From the NCBI RefSeq assembly GCF_024029355.1, contig NZ_CP097117.1, positions 1,178,001 to 1,242,000 of the forward strand: 64,000 bases of DNA. The letters are read 5' to 3'. This DNA comes from Fructilactobacillus cliffordii. Lineage in GTDB: Bacteria > Bacillota > Bacilli > Lactobacillales > Lactobacillaceae. The position numbers were made by a program, and so were the translations under genes. The notes under the pieces are model-generated. The model did not search any database. It was not told the DNA's origin and saw only the letters and a program-made list of their open reading frames with translations. This document shows positions 53,844-64,000 of this stretch, in pieces; positions within the stretch are counted from its first letter, which is position 1; each line of letters opens with the position of its first letter.

Positions 53844-53877
53844 AAAAGTATTGGCTAAAGTTAGCCAATACTTTTTT
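53844..53877 (+). terminator. Terminator of the tRNA cluster
   Basis: AAAAGTATTGGCTAA (53844-53858) and its exact complement (53861-53875) with an AG loop, then T. Confidence 0.92.
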
Positions 53878-53908
53878 GTATAGTTAATGGTTTGAAAAGG
53901 TCCTTTGC

Positions 53909-53956
53909 TTGTTATTTGCTGTGGATATTATATAATTAAAGTCAACATTAGTCAGA
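53909..53956 (+). promoter_or_regulatory. ctsR-clpC promoter with CtsR-like heptads
   Basis: TTGTTA (53909-53914), 16 bases, TATAAT (53931-53936). Directly after, AGTCAAC (53940-53946) and AGTCAGA (53950-53956) are two direct heptads with a 3-base spacer. Each matches the CtsR heptad RGTCAAA at 6 of 7. This supports autorepression. Confidence 0.65.
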
Positions 53957-53962
53957 GACGAG

Positions 53963-54445
53963 ATGAACGATATGACACATCACAGCATGTCAGATACAAT
54001 CGAAGAATATTTAAAGCAATTGTTACTTAGTGCGGATACGGCAGAAGTGGAAATCAGACGTTCAGATATTGCCGACCACTTTGACGTTGTTCCCTCTCAG
54101 ATTAATTACGTGATTAAAACGCGGTTTACGCTGCGAGACGGCTACGTTGTGCAGAGTAAGCGGGGTGGCGGTGGTTACATTCGGATTGAACAGATTGATC
54201 TAGCGAGTGACACGGACGTGTTTGACCAGTTAGTGGCTTCCATTGGAACCCGAATTACCCAAAAAGACGAAGAAGATATTTTGACCACCCTTTATAACAA
54301 CGGGTTACTTTCAACCCGCGAAGTTAACATGATCTCTTCCATCTTAACTCATGAAGCAATTGCAATTACTGATGCTGAAACAGAAGAAAAAGTGCGAGCA
54401 AACGTGCTAACGGCGCTGTTAAGCCGATTACGGTACGAATGCTAA
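53963..54445 (+). CDS. ctsR: CtsR heat-shock repressor
   Basis: 160 residues from ATG 53963; ATGs at 53972 and 53987 are alternatives, and none has a strong ribosome binding site. 'MSDTIEEYLKQLLL' begins the conserved part. 'EIRRSDIADHFDVVPSQINYVIKTRF' is the DNA-binding helix region and 'KRGGGGYIRI' the glycine-rich wing. CtsR represses clp genes and is inactivated by heat. It is followed after 19 bases by clpC. mcsA and mcsB, present in Bacillus, are absent. Confidence 0.95.
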   Translation: MNDMTHHSMSDTIEEYLKQLLLSADTAEVEIRRSDIADHFDVVPSQINYVIKTRFTLRDGYVVQSKRGGGGYIRIEQIDLASDTDVFDQLVASIGTRITQKDEEDILTTLYNNGLLSTREVNMISSILTHEAIAITDAETEEKVRANVLTALLSRLRYEC

Positions 54446-54464
54446 CCGAAAGGAGATTTACTTT

Positions 54465-56930
54465 ATGGCAGATTCATTGACTCCGAGTGCCAAACGAGTA
54501 TTAAACATCGCGCAGGATCAAGCTCGTAGCTTTAAGCATCAAGCAGTGGGGACCGAACACCTCCTGCTGGCGCTGACGCTAGAAAAAACCGGAATTGCCT
54601 ACGAAACCTTAACGCAGTTGTCCATCACGGATCAAGATGTATTTGAAGAAATTGAACAACGGCTTGGCTACGGTAATCTGGATGCAGAGGATACTACGTA
54701 CTTAAGTTACTCACCGAAAATGCGTGAAATCATTGCCTTGGCCGCTCGGATTGCCCAACAATACGGCAGCCTAAAGGTCGGACCTGAACACCTGCTGTTG
54801 GCTTTAACGACTGACGAAAAGGGAGTTGCTGCCCGAATCATGGCTGGCTTAGGTACCACTCCAGAAGAAGTTCGCAAGATTACGATTCGTAAGATGGGAG
54901 TGCCAGATCAGGGCGTGGGCGCTGCGCGTGAACAACAAACTGATGAAAGCCAAACCCCTACGTTGGATTCGTTGGCAAAGGATCTCACTAAGACAGCTCG
55001 CGATGGTCAACTGGATCCGATTATCGGTCGGAACCGGGAAATCAGACGGGCCATTCAGGTCTTGAGTCGGCGAACGAAAAATAACCCCGTTTTAATTGGA
55101 GAACCAGGGGTCGGAAAGACCGCGATTGCGGAAGGCCTGGCTCAAAAAATTGTTCAAAAGAAGGTTCCGGAGGACATGTTGAACAAGCGGATTATGATGC
55201 TGGACATGGGATCCTTAGTGGCTGGAACCAAGTACCGGGGTGAATTTGAAAACCGCTTGAAGAAAGTGATTAACGAAATTCAAACCAGCGGGAACGTAAT
55301 CCTGTTTGTGGACGAACTGCACACCTTGATTGGGGCTGGTGGAGCTGAAGGAGCGATTGATGCTTCGAATATCTTAAAACCAGCGTTAGCCCGGGGTGAA
55401 CTCCAAATGATGGGGGCCACTACCTTAGATGAATATCAAAAACACATTGAGTCGGATGCAGCGTTAGAACGCCGCTTTGCCACGATTCAAGTCAACGAGC
55501 CATCGGTACAAGAGGCGAAAGAAATCCTGCGTGGGTTACGGCCGAAGTATGAGGAACATCACCACGTTAAAATTACGGATGGCGCAATTGATGCTGCCGT
55601 GGACCTGTCTAACCGGTACATTAGTGACCGCTTTTTGCCGGATAAAGCTATCGACCTGATGGATGAAGCAGCTGCTAAAGTTCGTATTGACGAACTGCAG
55701 GGCACGAGCCCGGTTTTGAAGAAACAACAAGAACTAGAAGAAGCTCGGCGCGATAAAGATCAAGCCATTGAAGATCAACGCTTTGACGATGCCGTTTCCA
55801 TCCGGGCGCACGAGCAAGAGCTGGAACAAGAGTTAGCCAAGCTGCAAAAGAAAAGTGACCAACAACGGCAACGTGAAAATAACGAGCACCAGTACAAATT
55901 ACGCGAAACTGCAGAAGATGTGGCGCGGATTGTGGCTGAGTGGACGGGGGTTCCGGTCACAAAGCTCCAGAAATCTGATACCGAACAGTTGATTAACCTT
56001 GAAACGAAACTACACAAACACGTAATTGGTCAAGACCAGGCTGTTTCGGCGGTGGCCAGAGCCGTGCGGCGGGCCCGGAGTGGTTTGAAGGATCCGAACC
56101 GGCCGATTGGGTCGTTCCTCTTCCTAGGACCAACTGGGGTCGGAAAAACGGAACTGGCCAAGCAACTGGCCGCCACGATGTTTGGCTCGGCTGATGACAT
56201 GATTCGGGTTGACATGAGTGAATTCATGGAGAAATACTCGACTAGTCGTTTGGTTGGGTCTGCGCCTGGTTACGTGGGTTACGACGAAGGTGGACAACTG
56301 ACTGAAAAGGTGCGGAATCACCCGTACTCAGTGGTCTTGCTTGACGAAGTAGAAAAGGCGCATCCAGACGTTTTTAACATGTTGCTACAAGTCTTAGATG
56401 ATGGTTACCTGACTGATTCTAAGGGACGGAAGGTTGATTTTCGCAATACGATTATCATCATGACTTCGAACCTGGGCGCCACGGCCTTGCAACAGCAAAA
56501 GACGGTCGGGTTTGAAACTGATCAGACGCGGAATCGTGATCGGGAAATGAAAAAGGTCATTGACGAACAGGTCAAACAGTTCTTCCGGCCTGAATTCCTG
56601 AACCGGATTGACGAAACGGTTTACTTCCACTCCCTGACTAAGTCAGAACTCCACCAAATTGTGAAGTTGCTGACGCATAAGTTGGTTACCCGGGTGGAAG
56701 CCCAGGGTTACGAACTGCGCTTGACGCCAGCGGCAATTGATGCGGTAGTAGCGAAAGGTTACCAACCAGAATATGGGGCTCGGCCGTTACGGCGGGCCAT
56801 CCAAACTCTGATTGAGGATCCGTTGAGTGAAGATCTCTTAGCCGGTAAATTCGAAAAGGGTGATCGAATCACGGTTGGCGCCCGGAAAAACGAAATTACC
56901 ATTACTAGTAAGGCACCCAAACTAGTTTAA
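54465..56930 (+). CDS. clpC: ClpC ATP-dependent unfoldase
   Basis: 821 residues. Two Clp-N repeats (about 1-145), first AAA+ domain with Walker A 'GEPGVGKT' (212-219), a middle UVR-like coiled-coil domain ('[17 protein letters not shown]'), and second AAA+ domain with Walker A 'GPTGVGKT' (555-562). It unfolds proteins and passes them to ClpP with adaptors such as MecA. AAGGAG precedes the ATG. It is the second gene of the ctsR operon and ends in a terminator. Confidence 0.97.
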   Translation: MADSLTPSAKRVLNIAQDQARSFKHQAVGTEHLLLALTLEKTGIAYETLTQLSITDQDVFEEIEQRLGYGNLDAEDTTYLSYSPKMREIIALAARIAQQYGSLKVGPEHLLLALTTDEKGVAARIMAGLGTTPEEVRKITIRKMGVPDQGVGAAREQQTDESQTPTLDSLAKDLTKTARDGQLDPIIGRNREIRRAIQVLSRRTKNNPVLIGEPGVGKTAIAEGLAQKIVQKKVPEDMLNKRIMMLDMGSLVAGTKYRGEFENRLKKVINEIQTSGNVILFVDELHTLIGAGGAEGAIDASNILKPALARGELQMMGATTLDEYQKHIESDAALERRFATIQVNEPSVQEAKEILRGLRPKYEEHHHVKITDGAIDAAVDLSNRYISDRFLPDKAIDLMDEAAAKVRIDELQGTSPVLKKQQELEEARRDKDQAIEDQRFDDAVSIRAHEQELEQELAKLQKKSDQQRQRENNEHQYKLRETAEDVARIVAEWTGVPVTKLQKSDTEQLINLETKLHKHVIGQDQAVSAVARAVRRARSGLKDPNRPIGSFLFLGPTGVGKTELAKQLAATMFGSADDMIRVDMSEFMEKYSTSRLVGSAPGYVGYDEGGQLTEKVRNHPYSVVLLDEVEKAHPDVFNMLLQVLDDGYLTDSKGRKVDFRNTIIIMTSNLGATALQQQKTVGFETDQTRNRDREMKKVIDEQVKQFFRPEFLNRIDETVYFHSLTKSELHQIVKLLTHKLVTRVEAQGYELRLTPAAIDAVVAKGYQPEYGARPLRRAIQTLIEDPLSEDLLAGKFEKGDRITVGARKNEITITSKAPKLV

Positions 56931-56934
56931 AAGG

Positions 56935-56968
56935 AAAGCCTAACGATTCTAGGATCGTTGGGCTTTTT
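56935..56968 (+). terminator. Terminator after clpC
   Basis: AAAGCCTAACGAT pairs with ATCGTTGGGCTTT (one G-T pair), followed by T residues. Confidence 0.88.
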
Positions 56969-56970
56969 AG

Positions 56971-56999
56971 TTGACGACGATTAATTAACGTTGTATACT
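56971..56999 (+). promoter_or_regulatory. rpoBC promoter
   Basis: TTGACG (56971-56976), 17 bases, TATACT (56994-56999). Transcription would begin near 57006, leaving a leader of about 180 bases. Confidence 0.8.
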
Positions 57000-57028
57000 A
57001 CAGAAGTATTGACTATGAATTGAAATGT

Positions 57029-57108
57029 GTGGTTGCGATCTATTGTCCGCAATCACGTTTATATGAAGCCAAAAATAAGTGAGTGAACTTATTTTTGGAT
57101 TTTTTTTG
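57029..57108 (+). promoter_or_regulatory. rpoBC leader: hairpin plus terminator-like hairpin
   Basis: First hairpin: GTGGTTGCG (57029-57037) pairs with CGCAATCAC (57048-57056). Second: CCAAAAATAAGT (57069-57080) pairs perfectly with ACTTATTTTTGG (57087-57098), a 6-base loop, then A and a run of eight or nine T. It lies after the promoter and before rpoB, with clpC already ended by its own terminator, so it looks like an attenuator. A short RNA of about 105 bases would be the terminated product. Confidence 0.6.
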
Positions 57109-57187
57109 CTTAAATTTGGGGTAAATCCCTAATTGTAATCAAACTGTAACATTTCGGTTCGCGAGATTTATAAGGAGGGTGAACAAC

Positions 57188-60100
57188 TTGGCAGAAGACT
57201 TGAAGGTAAACACACCACAAGCGATGGCCGGTAACGTTGTTAAGTACGGTAAACACAGAACCCGGCGTAGTTACGCCAGAATCAAGAAGGTTTTAGATTT
57301 ACCAAACTTGATCGAGGTCCAAACGGATTCTTACAACTGGTTCCTAGACGAAGGACTCCGTGAGATGTTTAAAGACATCATGCCCATCGACGACTTTCAA
57401 GGAAAGTTATCGTTAGACTTCGTTGACTACCAATTATTAGAACCAAAGTACACGGTTGCAGAAGCACGGGCTCACGAAGTTAACTACTCCGCCCCTCTCC
57501 ATGTAACCTTAAAATTAACTAATCACGAAACTGGTGAAATTAAGACCCAAGACGTCTTCTTCGGTGACTTACCATTGATGACAGATCAGGGAACTTTCAT
57601 TATTAATGGTGCAGAACGAGTCATCGTTTCTCAATTAGTTCGTTCCCCAGGGGCTTACTACCACAAAGAATTAGATAAAAACGGTCGTGAATCATACAGC
57701 GCTACGGTCATTCCTAACCGGGGTGCTTGGATGGAATTTGCGACGGATGCCAAAAACATTTCTTACATCCGAATTGACCGGACGCGGAAATTACCAATTA
57801 CGGAATTAGTGCGGGCCCTTGGGTTTGGATCTGATGACGAAATTACGGACATTTTTGGTTCCACTAGCGACACCTTGAACCTGACTTTGGAAAAAGACGT
57901 CCACAAGGATGCCAGTGATTCCCGGGTTGAAGAAGCTTTAAAGGACATTTACGAACGCTTGCGTCCGGGTGAACCAAAGACGGCAGAATCATCTCGGAAC
58001 CTGCTAACGACGCGGTTCTTTGATCCAAAGCGTTACGACATGGCCCCCGTGGGTCGTTACAAGACCAACGAAAAGTTGAGCTTGAAGAACCGGTTGATGG
58101 GTGCTGCTTTAGCAGAAACGCTGGCTGATCCTGACACGGGGGAAATCATTGCCAACAAGGGCGACATCATAGAAAAGGAATTAATGAAGAAACTGGCTCC
58201 GTACTTGGAGCGGCAGGACTTTAAGGCCTACACTTTCAATCCTTCACCAGAAGCGGTGGTGACGGATCCAGTGACGGTTCAAATTATTAAGGTTTACTCC
58301 AACACGGATCCTGAAAAGGTGGTTCCGGTTGTGGGTAACGACAACATTAGCTTGGACTACAAGCACATTACTCCAGCCGATATGTTGGCTCAGGTTAACT
58401 ACTTCTTTAACTTGCAAGAAGGTCTTGGCGCCGTCGATGACATCGATCACTTGAGTAACCGGCGGGTTCGTTCCGTGGGTGAATTACTCCAAAACCAATT
58501 CCGGATTGGATTATCCCGGATGGAACGAGTGGTTCGCGAACGGATGTCAATTCAAGACACCGCTACGGTTACGCCACAACAATTAATTAACATTCGTCCA
58601 GTCGTGGCTTCCGTCAAGGAATTCTTTGGTTCCTCACAACTGTCCCAGTTTATGGACCAAACTAACCCACTGGGAGAATTAACCCACAAACGGCGTTTAT
58701 CAGCCTTAGGACCAGGTGGAATTACACGGGACCGGGCTGGTTACGAAGTGCGGGACGTTAACTATACCCACTACGGTCGAATTTGTCCGATTGAAACGCC
58801 CGAAGGTCCCAACATCGGGTTGATTAACTCGTTCTCTGGCTACGCGCGGGTGAACAAGTACGGCTTTATCGAATCACCATATCGTCGGGTCGATTGGACG
58901 ACCCATAAGGTAACCGATAAGATTGATTACCTGACAGCCGGTGACGAAGATAAATACGTGATTGCTCAGGCCAACTCACCACTGAACCCCGATGGATCTT
59001 TCCGAGACGAACAAGTAATGGCGCGGGATAAGTCCGAATACGTGGAAGCTAATACTGTCGACGTGGACTACATGGACGTTTCACCAAAACAAGTGGTGTC
59101 TGTCGCAACTGCATGTATTCCGTTCTTGGAAAATGATGACTCGAACCGGGCCCTGATGGGATCAAACATGCAGCGGCAAGCGGTTCCTTTGTTAAATCCA
59201 CACGCTCCATTAGTAGGAACAGGAATGGAATACAAGACCGCCCATGACTCTGGGGTGGCTAAGATTGCTAAGTACGCCGGAACGGTTGAATACGTTGATG
59301 CGCGTGAAATCAAGATTCGCCGTGACAACGGAACCCTCGATACGTACGAACTGACGAAGTTCATGCGGTCTAACAACGGAATGAACTATAACCAAACGCC
59401 AATCGTTAAGACTGGGGACCACGTGGATGCTGATGAAATCATCGCCGATGGTCCAGCCATGGAAAGTGGAGAACTAGCCTTGGGTCAAAACCCAACGGTG
59501 GCCTTCATGACTTGGCAAGGATACAACTTCGAAGATGCCATTGCCATTAGCGAAAAGCTGGTCAAAGAAGATGCCTACACTTCGATTCACATTGAAGAGT
59601 ATGAATCAGAAACCCGGGACACGAAACTCGGACCAGAAGAAATGACCCGTGAAATTCCAAACGTCGGAGAGGACGCCTTAAAGGACCTCGATGAAAACGG
59701 GATTGTGCGGATTGGGGCCGAAGTGCATGACGGTGACATTCTGGTCGGAAAGGTTACTCCAAAGGGAATGACCGAACTGTCTTCAGAAGAACGACTCTTG
59801 CATGCTATCTTCGGGGAAAAATCACGGGAAGTTCGTGACACCTCCCTTCGGGTTCCTCATGGTGCCGACGGTGTAGTCCAAGACGTGAAGATCTTCTCTC
59901 GGGAAAACGGGGACGAACTACAACCAGGTGTGAACAAGATGGTTCGGGTTTACATCGCCCAGAAGCGGAAGTTGCAAGTCGGTGACAAGATGGCCGGTAA
60001 GCACGGAAATAAAGGAACGGTTTCCATCGTGGTTCCAGAAGAAGACATGCCATACATGCCAGATGGAACTCCAGTGGACATTCTTTTGAGCCCCATGGGT

Positions 60101-60823
60101 GTGCCTTCCCGGATGAACATTGGTCAGGTACTGGAAATGCACCTCGGAATGGCAGCCAAGAAACTGGGAATCCACGTTTCTTCACCTGTCTTTGATGGAG
60201 CTACCAGTGATGACGTGTGGGATGCCGTTCGCGAAGCCGGAATGGCTAAAGACGGAAAAACTATTCTGTACGATGGTCGGACCGGAGAACCATTTGATAA
60301 GCCAGTGGCCGTTGGGGTTATGGGTTATCTGAAGTTGAACCACATGTCAGAAGATAAGATTCACGCTCGTTCCATTGGACCATACTCCTTGGTTACGCAA
60401 CAACCACTGGGTGGAAAAGCCCAATTCGGGGGTCAGCGATTCGGTGAAATGGAAGTTTGGGCTCTAGAAGCTTATGGAGCTGCCCACACCTTGCAAGAAA
60501 TTTTAACTTACAAGTCTGATGACGTCGTTGGTCGGGTAAAGACCTACGAAGCCATCGTGAAGGGTGATCCCATTCCAAAGCCAGGCGTTCCAGAATCGTT
60601 CCGCGTGTTGGTCAAAGAACTACAAGCCCTAGGACTTGATATGAAGGTCTTAGGGGCTAACCACCAAGCCATTGACTTACGTGATATGGATGAAGATGAC
60701 GAAGTGGTGAACGTGAACGCCTTAAACAAGGTTGCTCACGAGCAAGCTGAAAAACAAACTGAAGCAAAACAAGAAGCTAGTCGTGCTGTTGGTCAGGATG
60801 ATAACGAGCAACAAGACCAGTAA
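57188..60823 (+). CDS. rpoB: RNA polymerase beta subunit
   Basis: 1211 residues from TTG 57188, 9 bases after AAGGAGG; a GTG at 57179 abuts that site and an ATG at 57224 lacks one. The N-terminus is about 12 residues longer than the usual '[21 protein letters not shown]' start. The rifampicin region reads '[31 protein letters not shown]', shown here by its wild-type Asp, His and Ser positions ([14 protein letters not shown]). So sensitivity is expected from this gene alone. The C-terminal tail after '[16 protein letters not shown]' is acidic and Gln-rich. rpoC follows 24 bases later. Confidence 0.97.
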   Translation: MAEDLKVNTPQAMAGNVVKYGKHRTRRSYARIKKVLDLPNLIEVQTDSYNWFLDEGLREMFKDIMPIDDFQGKLSLDFVDYQLLEPKYTVAEARAHEVNYSAPLHVTLKLTNHETGEIKTQDVFFGDLPLMTDQGTFIINGAERVIVSQLVRSPGAYYHKELDKNGRESYSATVIPNRGAWMEFATDAKNISYIRIDRTRKLPITELVRALGFGSDDEITDIFGSTSDTLNLTLEKDVHKDASDSRVEEALKDIYERLRPGEPKTAESSRNLLTTRFFDPKRYDMAPVGRYKTNEKLSLKNRLMGAALAETLADPDTGEIIANKGDIIEKELMKKLAPYLERQDFKAYTFNPSPEAVVTDPVTVQIIKVYSNTDPEKVVPVVGNDNISLDYKHITPADMLAQVNYFFNLQEGLGAVDDIDHLSNRRVRSVGELLQNQFRIGLSRMERVVRERMSIQDTATVTPQQLINIRPVVASVKEFFGSSQLSQFMDQTNPLGELTHKRRLSALGPGGITRDRAGYEVRDVNYTHYGRICPIETPEGPNIGLINSFSGYARVNKYGFIESPYRRVDWTTHKVTDKIDYLTAGDEDKYVIAQANSPLNPDGSFRDEQVMARDKSEYVEANTVDVDYMDVSPKQVVSVATACIPFLENDDSNRALMGSNMQRQAVPLLNPHAPLVGTGMEYKTAHDSGVAKIAKYAGTVEYVDAREIKIRRDNGTLDTYELTKFMRSNNGMNYNQTPIVKTGDHVDADEIIADGPAMESGELALGQNPTVAFMTWQGYNFEDAIAISEKLVKEDAYTSIHIEEYESETRDTKLGPEEMTREIPNVGEDALKDLDENGIVRIGAEVHDGDILVGKVTPKGMTELSSEERLLHAIFGEKSREVRDTSLRVPHGADGVVQDVKIFSRENGDELQPGVNKMVRVYIAQKRKLQVGDKMAGKHGNKGTVSIVVPEEDMPYMPDGTPVDILLSPMGVPSRMNIGQVLEMHLGMAAKKLGIHVSSPVFDGATSDDVWDAVREAGMAKDGKTILYDGRTGEPFDKPVAVGVMGYLKLNHMSEDKIHARSIGPYSLVTQQPLGGKAQFGGQRFGEMEVWALEAYGAAHTLQEILTYKSDDVVGRVKTYEAIVKGDPIPKPGVPESFRVLVKELQALGLDMKVLGANHQAIDLRDMDEDDEVVNVNALNKVAHEQAEKQTEAKQEASRAVGQDDNEQQDQ

Positions 60824-60847
60824 AACCTGAACAAGGAGGGAACGCCA

Positions 60848-63800
60848 ATGGTTGATGTGAACAAATTTAAGAGCATGCAAGTTGGGTTAGCTGCTCCCGA
60901 AACGATCCGCAGTTGGTCGTTTGGAGAAGTTAAGAAGCCAGAAACCATTAACTACCGGACGTTGAAACCGGAAAAAGACGGTTTATTCGACGAACGGATC
61001 TTTGGACCAACCAAGGACTGGAAATGTGCCTGTGGGAAGTACAAAGGAATCCGGTACAAGGGAATTGTTTGTGATCGCTGTGGTGTAGAAGTTACCCGTG
61101 CTAAGGTCCGGCGGGAACGGATGGGCCACATTGAATTAGCAGCCCCTGTTACCCACATTTGGTATTACAAGGGAATCCCGAGCCGGATGGGCTTGGTCTT
61201 AGACATGAGTCCGCGCTCACTTGAAGAAGTCATCTACTTTGCTGCTTACGTTGTAACTGATCCTGGCAACACGCCCATGGAAAAGAAGCAACTCTTAACG
61301 GAACAAGAATACCGGGATAAAAAACGGGAATACGGAACGCGCTTTGAAGCTAAAATTGGGGCCGAAGCCATCCGAACGTTGTTATCCGACGTTGATCTTG
61401 AAAAAGAAGTTGGTGAACTTAAAGAAGAATTAAAATCCGCGACCGGCCAAAAACGGACCCGGGCTATTCGGCGGTTAGACATTTTGGAAGCCTTTCTGAC
61501 TTCTGGGAACCAACTAACTTGGATGGTTATGGATGCTATTCCGGTCATGCCACCTGACTTACGGCCCATGGTTCAACTAGAAGGGGGTCGGTTTGCGACC
61601 TCTGACTTAAACGACTTGTACCGGCGGGTAATCAACCGGAACAACCGATTGAAACGTCTGCTGGATTTGCATGCTCCAGGCATTATCGTGCAAAACGAAA
61701 AACGGATGCTGCAAGAAGCTGTCGATGCCTTAATCGATAACGGACGGCGTGGTCGTCCAGTTGCTGGTCCAGGAAACCGGCCGTTGAAATCTCTGTCTCA
61801 TCTTTTGAAGGGGAAACAAGGTCGGTTCCGGCAGAACCTGCTCGGAAAGCGGGTCGACTACTCTGGTCGTTCCGTTATCGACGTGGGTCCATGGTTGAAG
61901 TTGAGCCAAATGGGACTGCCCGTTTCTATGGCTCTCGAACTGTTCAAGCCGTTCATCATGCATGAATTGGTAGAACGCGGTTTGGCTTCTAACGTAAAGA
62001 ACGCTAAGCGCGAAATTGAACGAAAGGACGACGTGGTCTTTGATGTCTTGCCAGATGTCATTAAGGAACACCCCGTGCTGTTAAACCGGGCCCCAACCTT
62101 GCACCGGTTAGGAATTCAAGCCTTTGAACCTGTGCTGGTTAGTGGAAACTCGATGCGATTGCATCCTTTAGTTTGTGCCGCTTACAACGCCGACTTTGAT
62201 GGGGACCAAATGGCCATTCACGTGCCACTGTCAGAAGAGGCACAAGCAGAATCACGACTCTTGATGGCTGCTGCGGGACACATTTTGGCTCCTAAAGATG
62301 GAAAACCAGTTGTGGCTCCATCACAAGATATGGTAATTGGGAACTACTACCTCACCATGGAAGAACCCAACCGTGAAGGGGAAGGCATGATCTTCAATGA
62401 TCCTGATGAAGTGGAATTAGCTTATCGGGATGGCTTGGTACACTGGCACAGTCGGATTGGAATTCCAGCGGCTGCTTACCCAGACAAGCCGTTTACGGAT
62501 GACCAACAAGATAAAATTATGGTAACTTCCGTCGGAAAGGTTCTCTTTAACCAAATCTTACCGAAGGCCTTTACCTACCTCAACGAACCAACTGATACCA
62601 ACCTACATGGTTACGTTCCGGATGAATACTTCTTGGAACCAGGCGAAGACATTCACGAACACATTGCCAATGCCGAATTAGTTCGTCCTTTCAAGAAAGG
62701 CTTCTTATCTGACATCATTGCCGAAGTTTACGATCAATACAAGGTAACGGAAACTTCCGAACTCTTGGATCGCATCAAAGATCTTGGTAACGATGAATCA
62801 ACGAAGTCGGGATTAACGGTCGGAATGTCTGACATCATGGACCTCCATGAAAAGCCTAAGGTTGTGGCAGCTGCCCACAAGAAGGTTGACACCATTACCA
62901 AGCAATTCCGGCGTGGTTTGATTACTGATCAAGAACGTTACGAACGAGTTGTGAACGTTTGGAACGAAGCTCGTGACGAAATCCAAGATCAATTGATGAA
63001 GAACTTCGATCCCGAAAACCCAATCTTCATGATGAGTGATTCTGGGGCCCGGGGTAATATCTCTAACTTTACGCAGTTGGCCGGAATGCGGGGCTTGATG
63101 GCTTCTCCTGATGGTAAAATCATGGAACTGCCCATCACTTCGAACTTCCGGGAAGGAATGTCCGTTTTGGAAATGTTCATTTCGACCCACGGTGCTCGGA
63201 AAGGGATGACCGATACGGCCTTGAAGACGGCCAACTCTGGTTACTTAACCCGGCGGTTAGTTGACGTGGCGCAAGACGTTATCATTCGGGAAAAGGACTG
63301 TGGAACTGATCGTGGTTTGACGGTTACCGCCATTACGGAAGGTAACGAAATGATCGAACCACTTTACGACCGAATCTTGGGCCGAAACGCCATGAAGACC
63401 GTTACGAACCCACAAACTGGTGAAGTAATTGTGGATCGAAACGAGATGATTGACGACAAGAAGGCCCAAGCTATCGTGGATGCAGGGATTGAAGCCGTTG
63501 AAATTCGTTCGGCCTTCACTTGCAACACGCCCCACGGGGTTTGTGAACGTTGTTATGGTCAAAACTTGGCTACTGGTGACGAAGTGGAAGTTGGAGAAGC
63601 AGTCGGAACGGTTGCTGCTCAATCCATCGGGGAACCCGGAACGCAGTTAACGTTACGGACTTTCCATACCGGTGGGGTTGCAAGTAACACCGATATCACC
63701 CAGGGACTTCCCCGGGTGCAAGAAATCTTTGAAGCACGGAATCCAAAAGGTAAGTCAACCATCAGTGAAGTTACTGGGGTCGTTGAATTAATTGAAGAGG

Positions 63801-64000
63801 ATCCGGCTGAAGGGGTTAAGGAAATCACCATCCAAGGAAAAGCCGATACCAGAAAGTACAAGGTTCCATTGACAGCTCGGATGCGGGTTGCTGAAGGTGA
63901 CACGGTTCGCCGTGGGGAAGCCTTGAACGAAGGTTCGATTGATCCAAAGGAATTGCTGAAGATCAGAGATACTCTGTCTACGGAAACCTACCTGTTAACG
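60848..64000 (+). CDS. rpoC: RNA polymerase beta' subunit, N-terminal part
   Basis: 1051 codons are present; the gene continues beyond the window. The N-terminal zinc site is Cys60, Cys62, Cys75 and Cys78. The catalytic magnesium loop 'NADFDGDQ' has Asp449, Asp451 and Asp453. 'GLIVQ'-type bridge and trigger regions are seen further on ('[22 protein letters not shown]', split to SGARGN and GMRGLM; '[11 protein letters not shown]', '[11 protein letters not shown]'). AAGGAGG precedes ATG 60848. It is co-transcribed with rpoB. No stop codon occurs up to the window end. Confidence 0.97.
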   Translation, partial: MVDVNKFKSMQVGLAAPETIRSWSFGEVKKPETINYRTLKPEKDGLFDERIFGPTKDWKCACGKYKGIRYKGIVCDRCGVEVTRAKVRRERMGHIELAAPVTHIWYYKGIPSRMGLVLDMSPRSLEEVIYFAAYVVTDPGNTPMEKKQLLTEQEYRDKKREYGTRFEAKIGAEAIRTLLSDVDLEKEVGELKEELKSATGQKRTRAIRRLDILEAFLTSGNQLTWMVMDAIPVMPPDLRPMVQLEGGRFATSDLNDLYRRVINRNNRLKRLLDLHAPGIIVQNEKRMLQEAVDALIDNGRRGRPVAGPGNRPLKSLSHLLKGKQGRFRQNLLGKRVDYSGRSVIDVGPWLKLSQMGLPVSMALELFKPFIMHELVERGLASNVKNAKREIERKDDVVFDVLPDVIKEHPVLLNRAPTLHRLGIQAFEPVLVSGNSMRLHPLVCAAYNADFDGDQMAIHVPLSEEAQAESRLLMAAAGHILAPKDGKPVVAPSQDMVIGNYYLTMEEPNREGEGMIFNDPDEVELAYRDGLVHWHSRIGIPAAAYPDKPFTDDQQDKIMVTSVGKVLFNQILPKAFTYLNEPTDTNLHGYVPDEYFLEPGEDIHEHIANAELVRPFKKGFLSDIIAEVYDQYKVTETSELLDRIKDLGNDESTKSGLTVGMSDIMDLHEKPKVVAAAHKKVDTITKQFRRGLITDQERYERVVNVWNEARDEIQDQLMKNFDPENPIFMMSDSGARGNISNFTQLAGMRGLMASPDGKIMELPITSNFREGMSVLEMFISTHGARKGMTDTALKTANSGYLTRRLVDVAQDVIIREKDCGTDRGLTVTAITEGNEMIEPLYDRILGRNAMKTVTNPQTGEVIVDRNEMIDDKKAQAIVDAGIEAVEIRSAFTCNTPHGVCERCYGQNLATGDEVEVGEAVGTVAAQSIGEPGTQLTLRTFHTGGVASNTDITQGLPRVQEIFEARNPKGKSTISEVTGVVELIEEDPAEGVKEITIQGKADTRKYKVPLTARMRVAEGDTVRRGEALNEGSIDPKELLKIRDTLSTETYLLT

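Noticed and set aside
59805..60185. Long minus-strand frame inside rpoB (126 codons)
   Set aside because: It is antisense to a highly conserved gene, has no ribosome binding site, and its product is a codon-bias shadow.

Overview
The window is a dense, low-mobility piece of a Lactobacillales chromosome, most likely a member of the Lactobacillaceae. The signs are CtsR-ClpC without McsA/McsB, an Xaa-Pro dipeptidyl-peptidase (PepX), an L-lactate dehydrogenase, a nucleoside 2-deoxyribosyltransferase, many amino-acid permeases under T-box or lysine-riboswitch control, Firmicutes-type promoters, and roughly 45-50% GC by eye. I cannot name the species. No insertion sequence, prophage, CRISPR array or rRNA gene was seen.

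Layout. (1) 1-8016: the end of a CsbD-like gene, a 28-residue membrane peptide, a CycA-type permease behind a possible attenuator, a DUF975 protein, a divergent SDR/nitronate monooxygenase pair, a LAT-family permease behind a T-box, then hflX and a histidine phosphatase. (2) 8139-20392: helD-coaA, the copper pair copY-copB behind two cop boxes, a secreted DUF4097 protein, an MFS transporter, a pseudouridine synthase followed by a small unknown gene and a nucleoside deoxyribosyltransferase, a zinc exporter of the CDF family, and manA with a cre site. (3) 20450-34955: an unknown 115-aa protein with palindromes at its promoter, a split ThrE exporter, TauE-DUF1634, a PAP2 phosphatase, a LysR regulator divergent from a permease, a nicotinamidase-like gene, lysP behind a lysine riboswitch, a deoxynucleoside kinase, serS behind a T-box, and a phnD-phnC-phnE-phnE transporter. 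(4) 35111-48200: purEKCSQLFMNHD-fhs in one operon behind two PurBox-like sites. (5) 48247-64000: pepX, an aminotransferase, ldh, eight tRNA genes, ctsR-clpC, and rpoB-rpoC (rpoC runs off the end) behind a leader that contains a terminator-like hairpin.

How it works together. The pur operon, with the PurN/PurH cofactor supplied by Fhs, makes IMP except for the PurB step, which is not in the window. Salvage is represented by the deoxyribosyltransferase and the deoxynucleoside kinase. Amino-acid supply is handled by four APC permeases, PepX, an aminotransferase and serS, several controlled by RNA leaders. Copper, zinc and heat/protein-quality stress have their own modules.

No complete unknown multi-gene system stands out. 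The best leads are regulatory or small: the hairpin in the rpoBC leader, a tRNA-Thr with anticodon AGT, the operator-rich promoter of the unknown 115-aa gene, the phosphonate-type transporter with no visible catabolic genes but a PurBox-like inverted repeat, a CopY with a reduced metal-binding tail, and the 28-aa membrane peptide.
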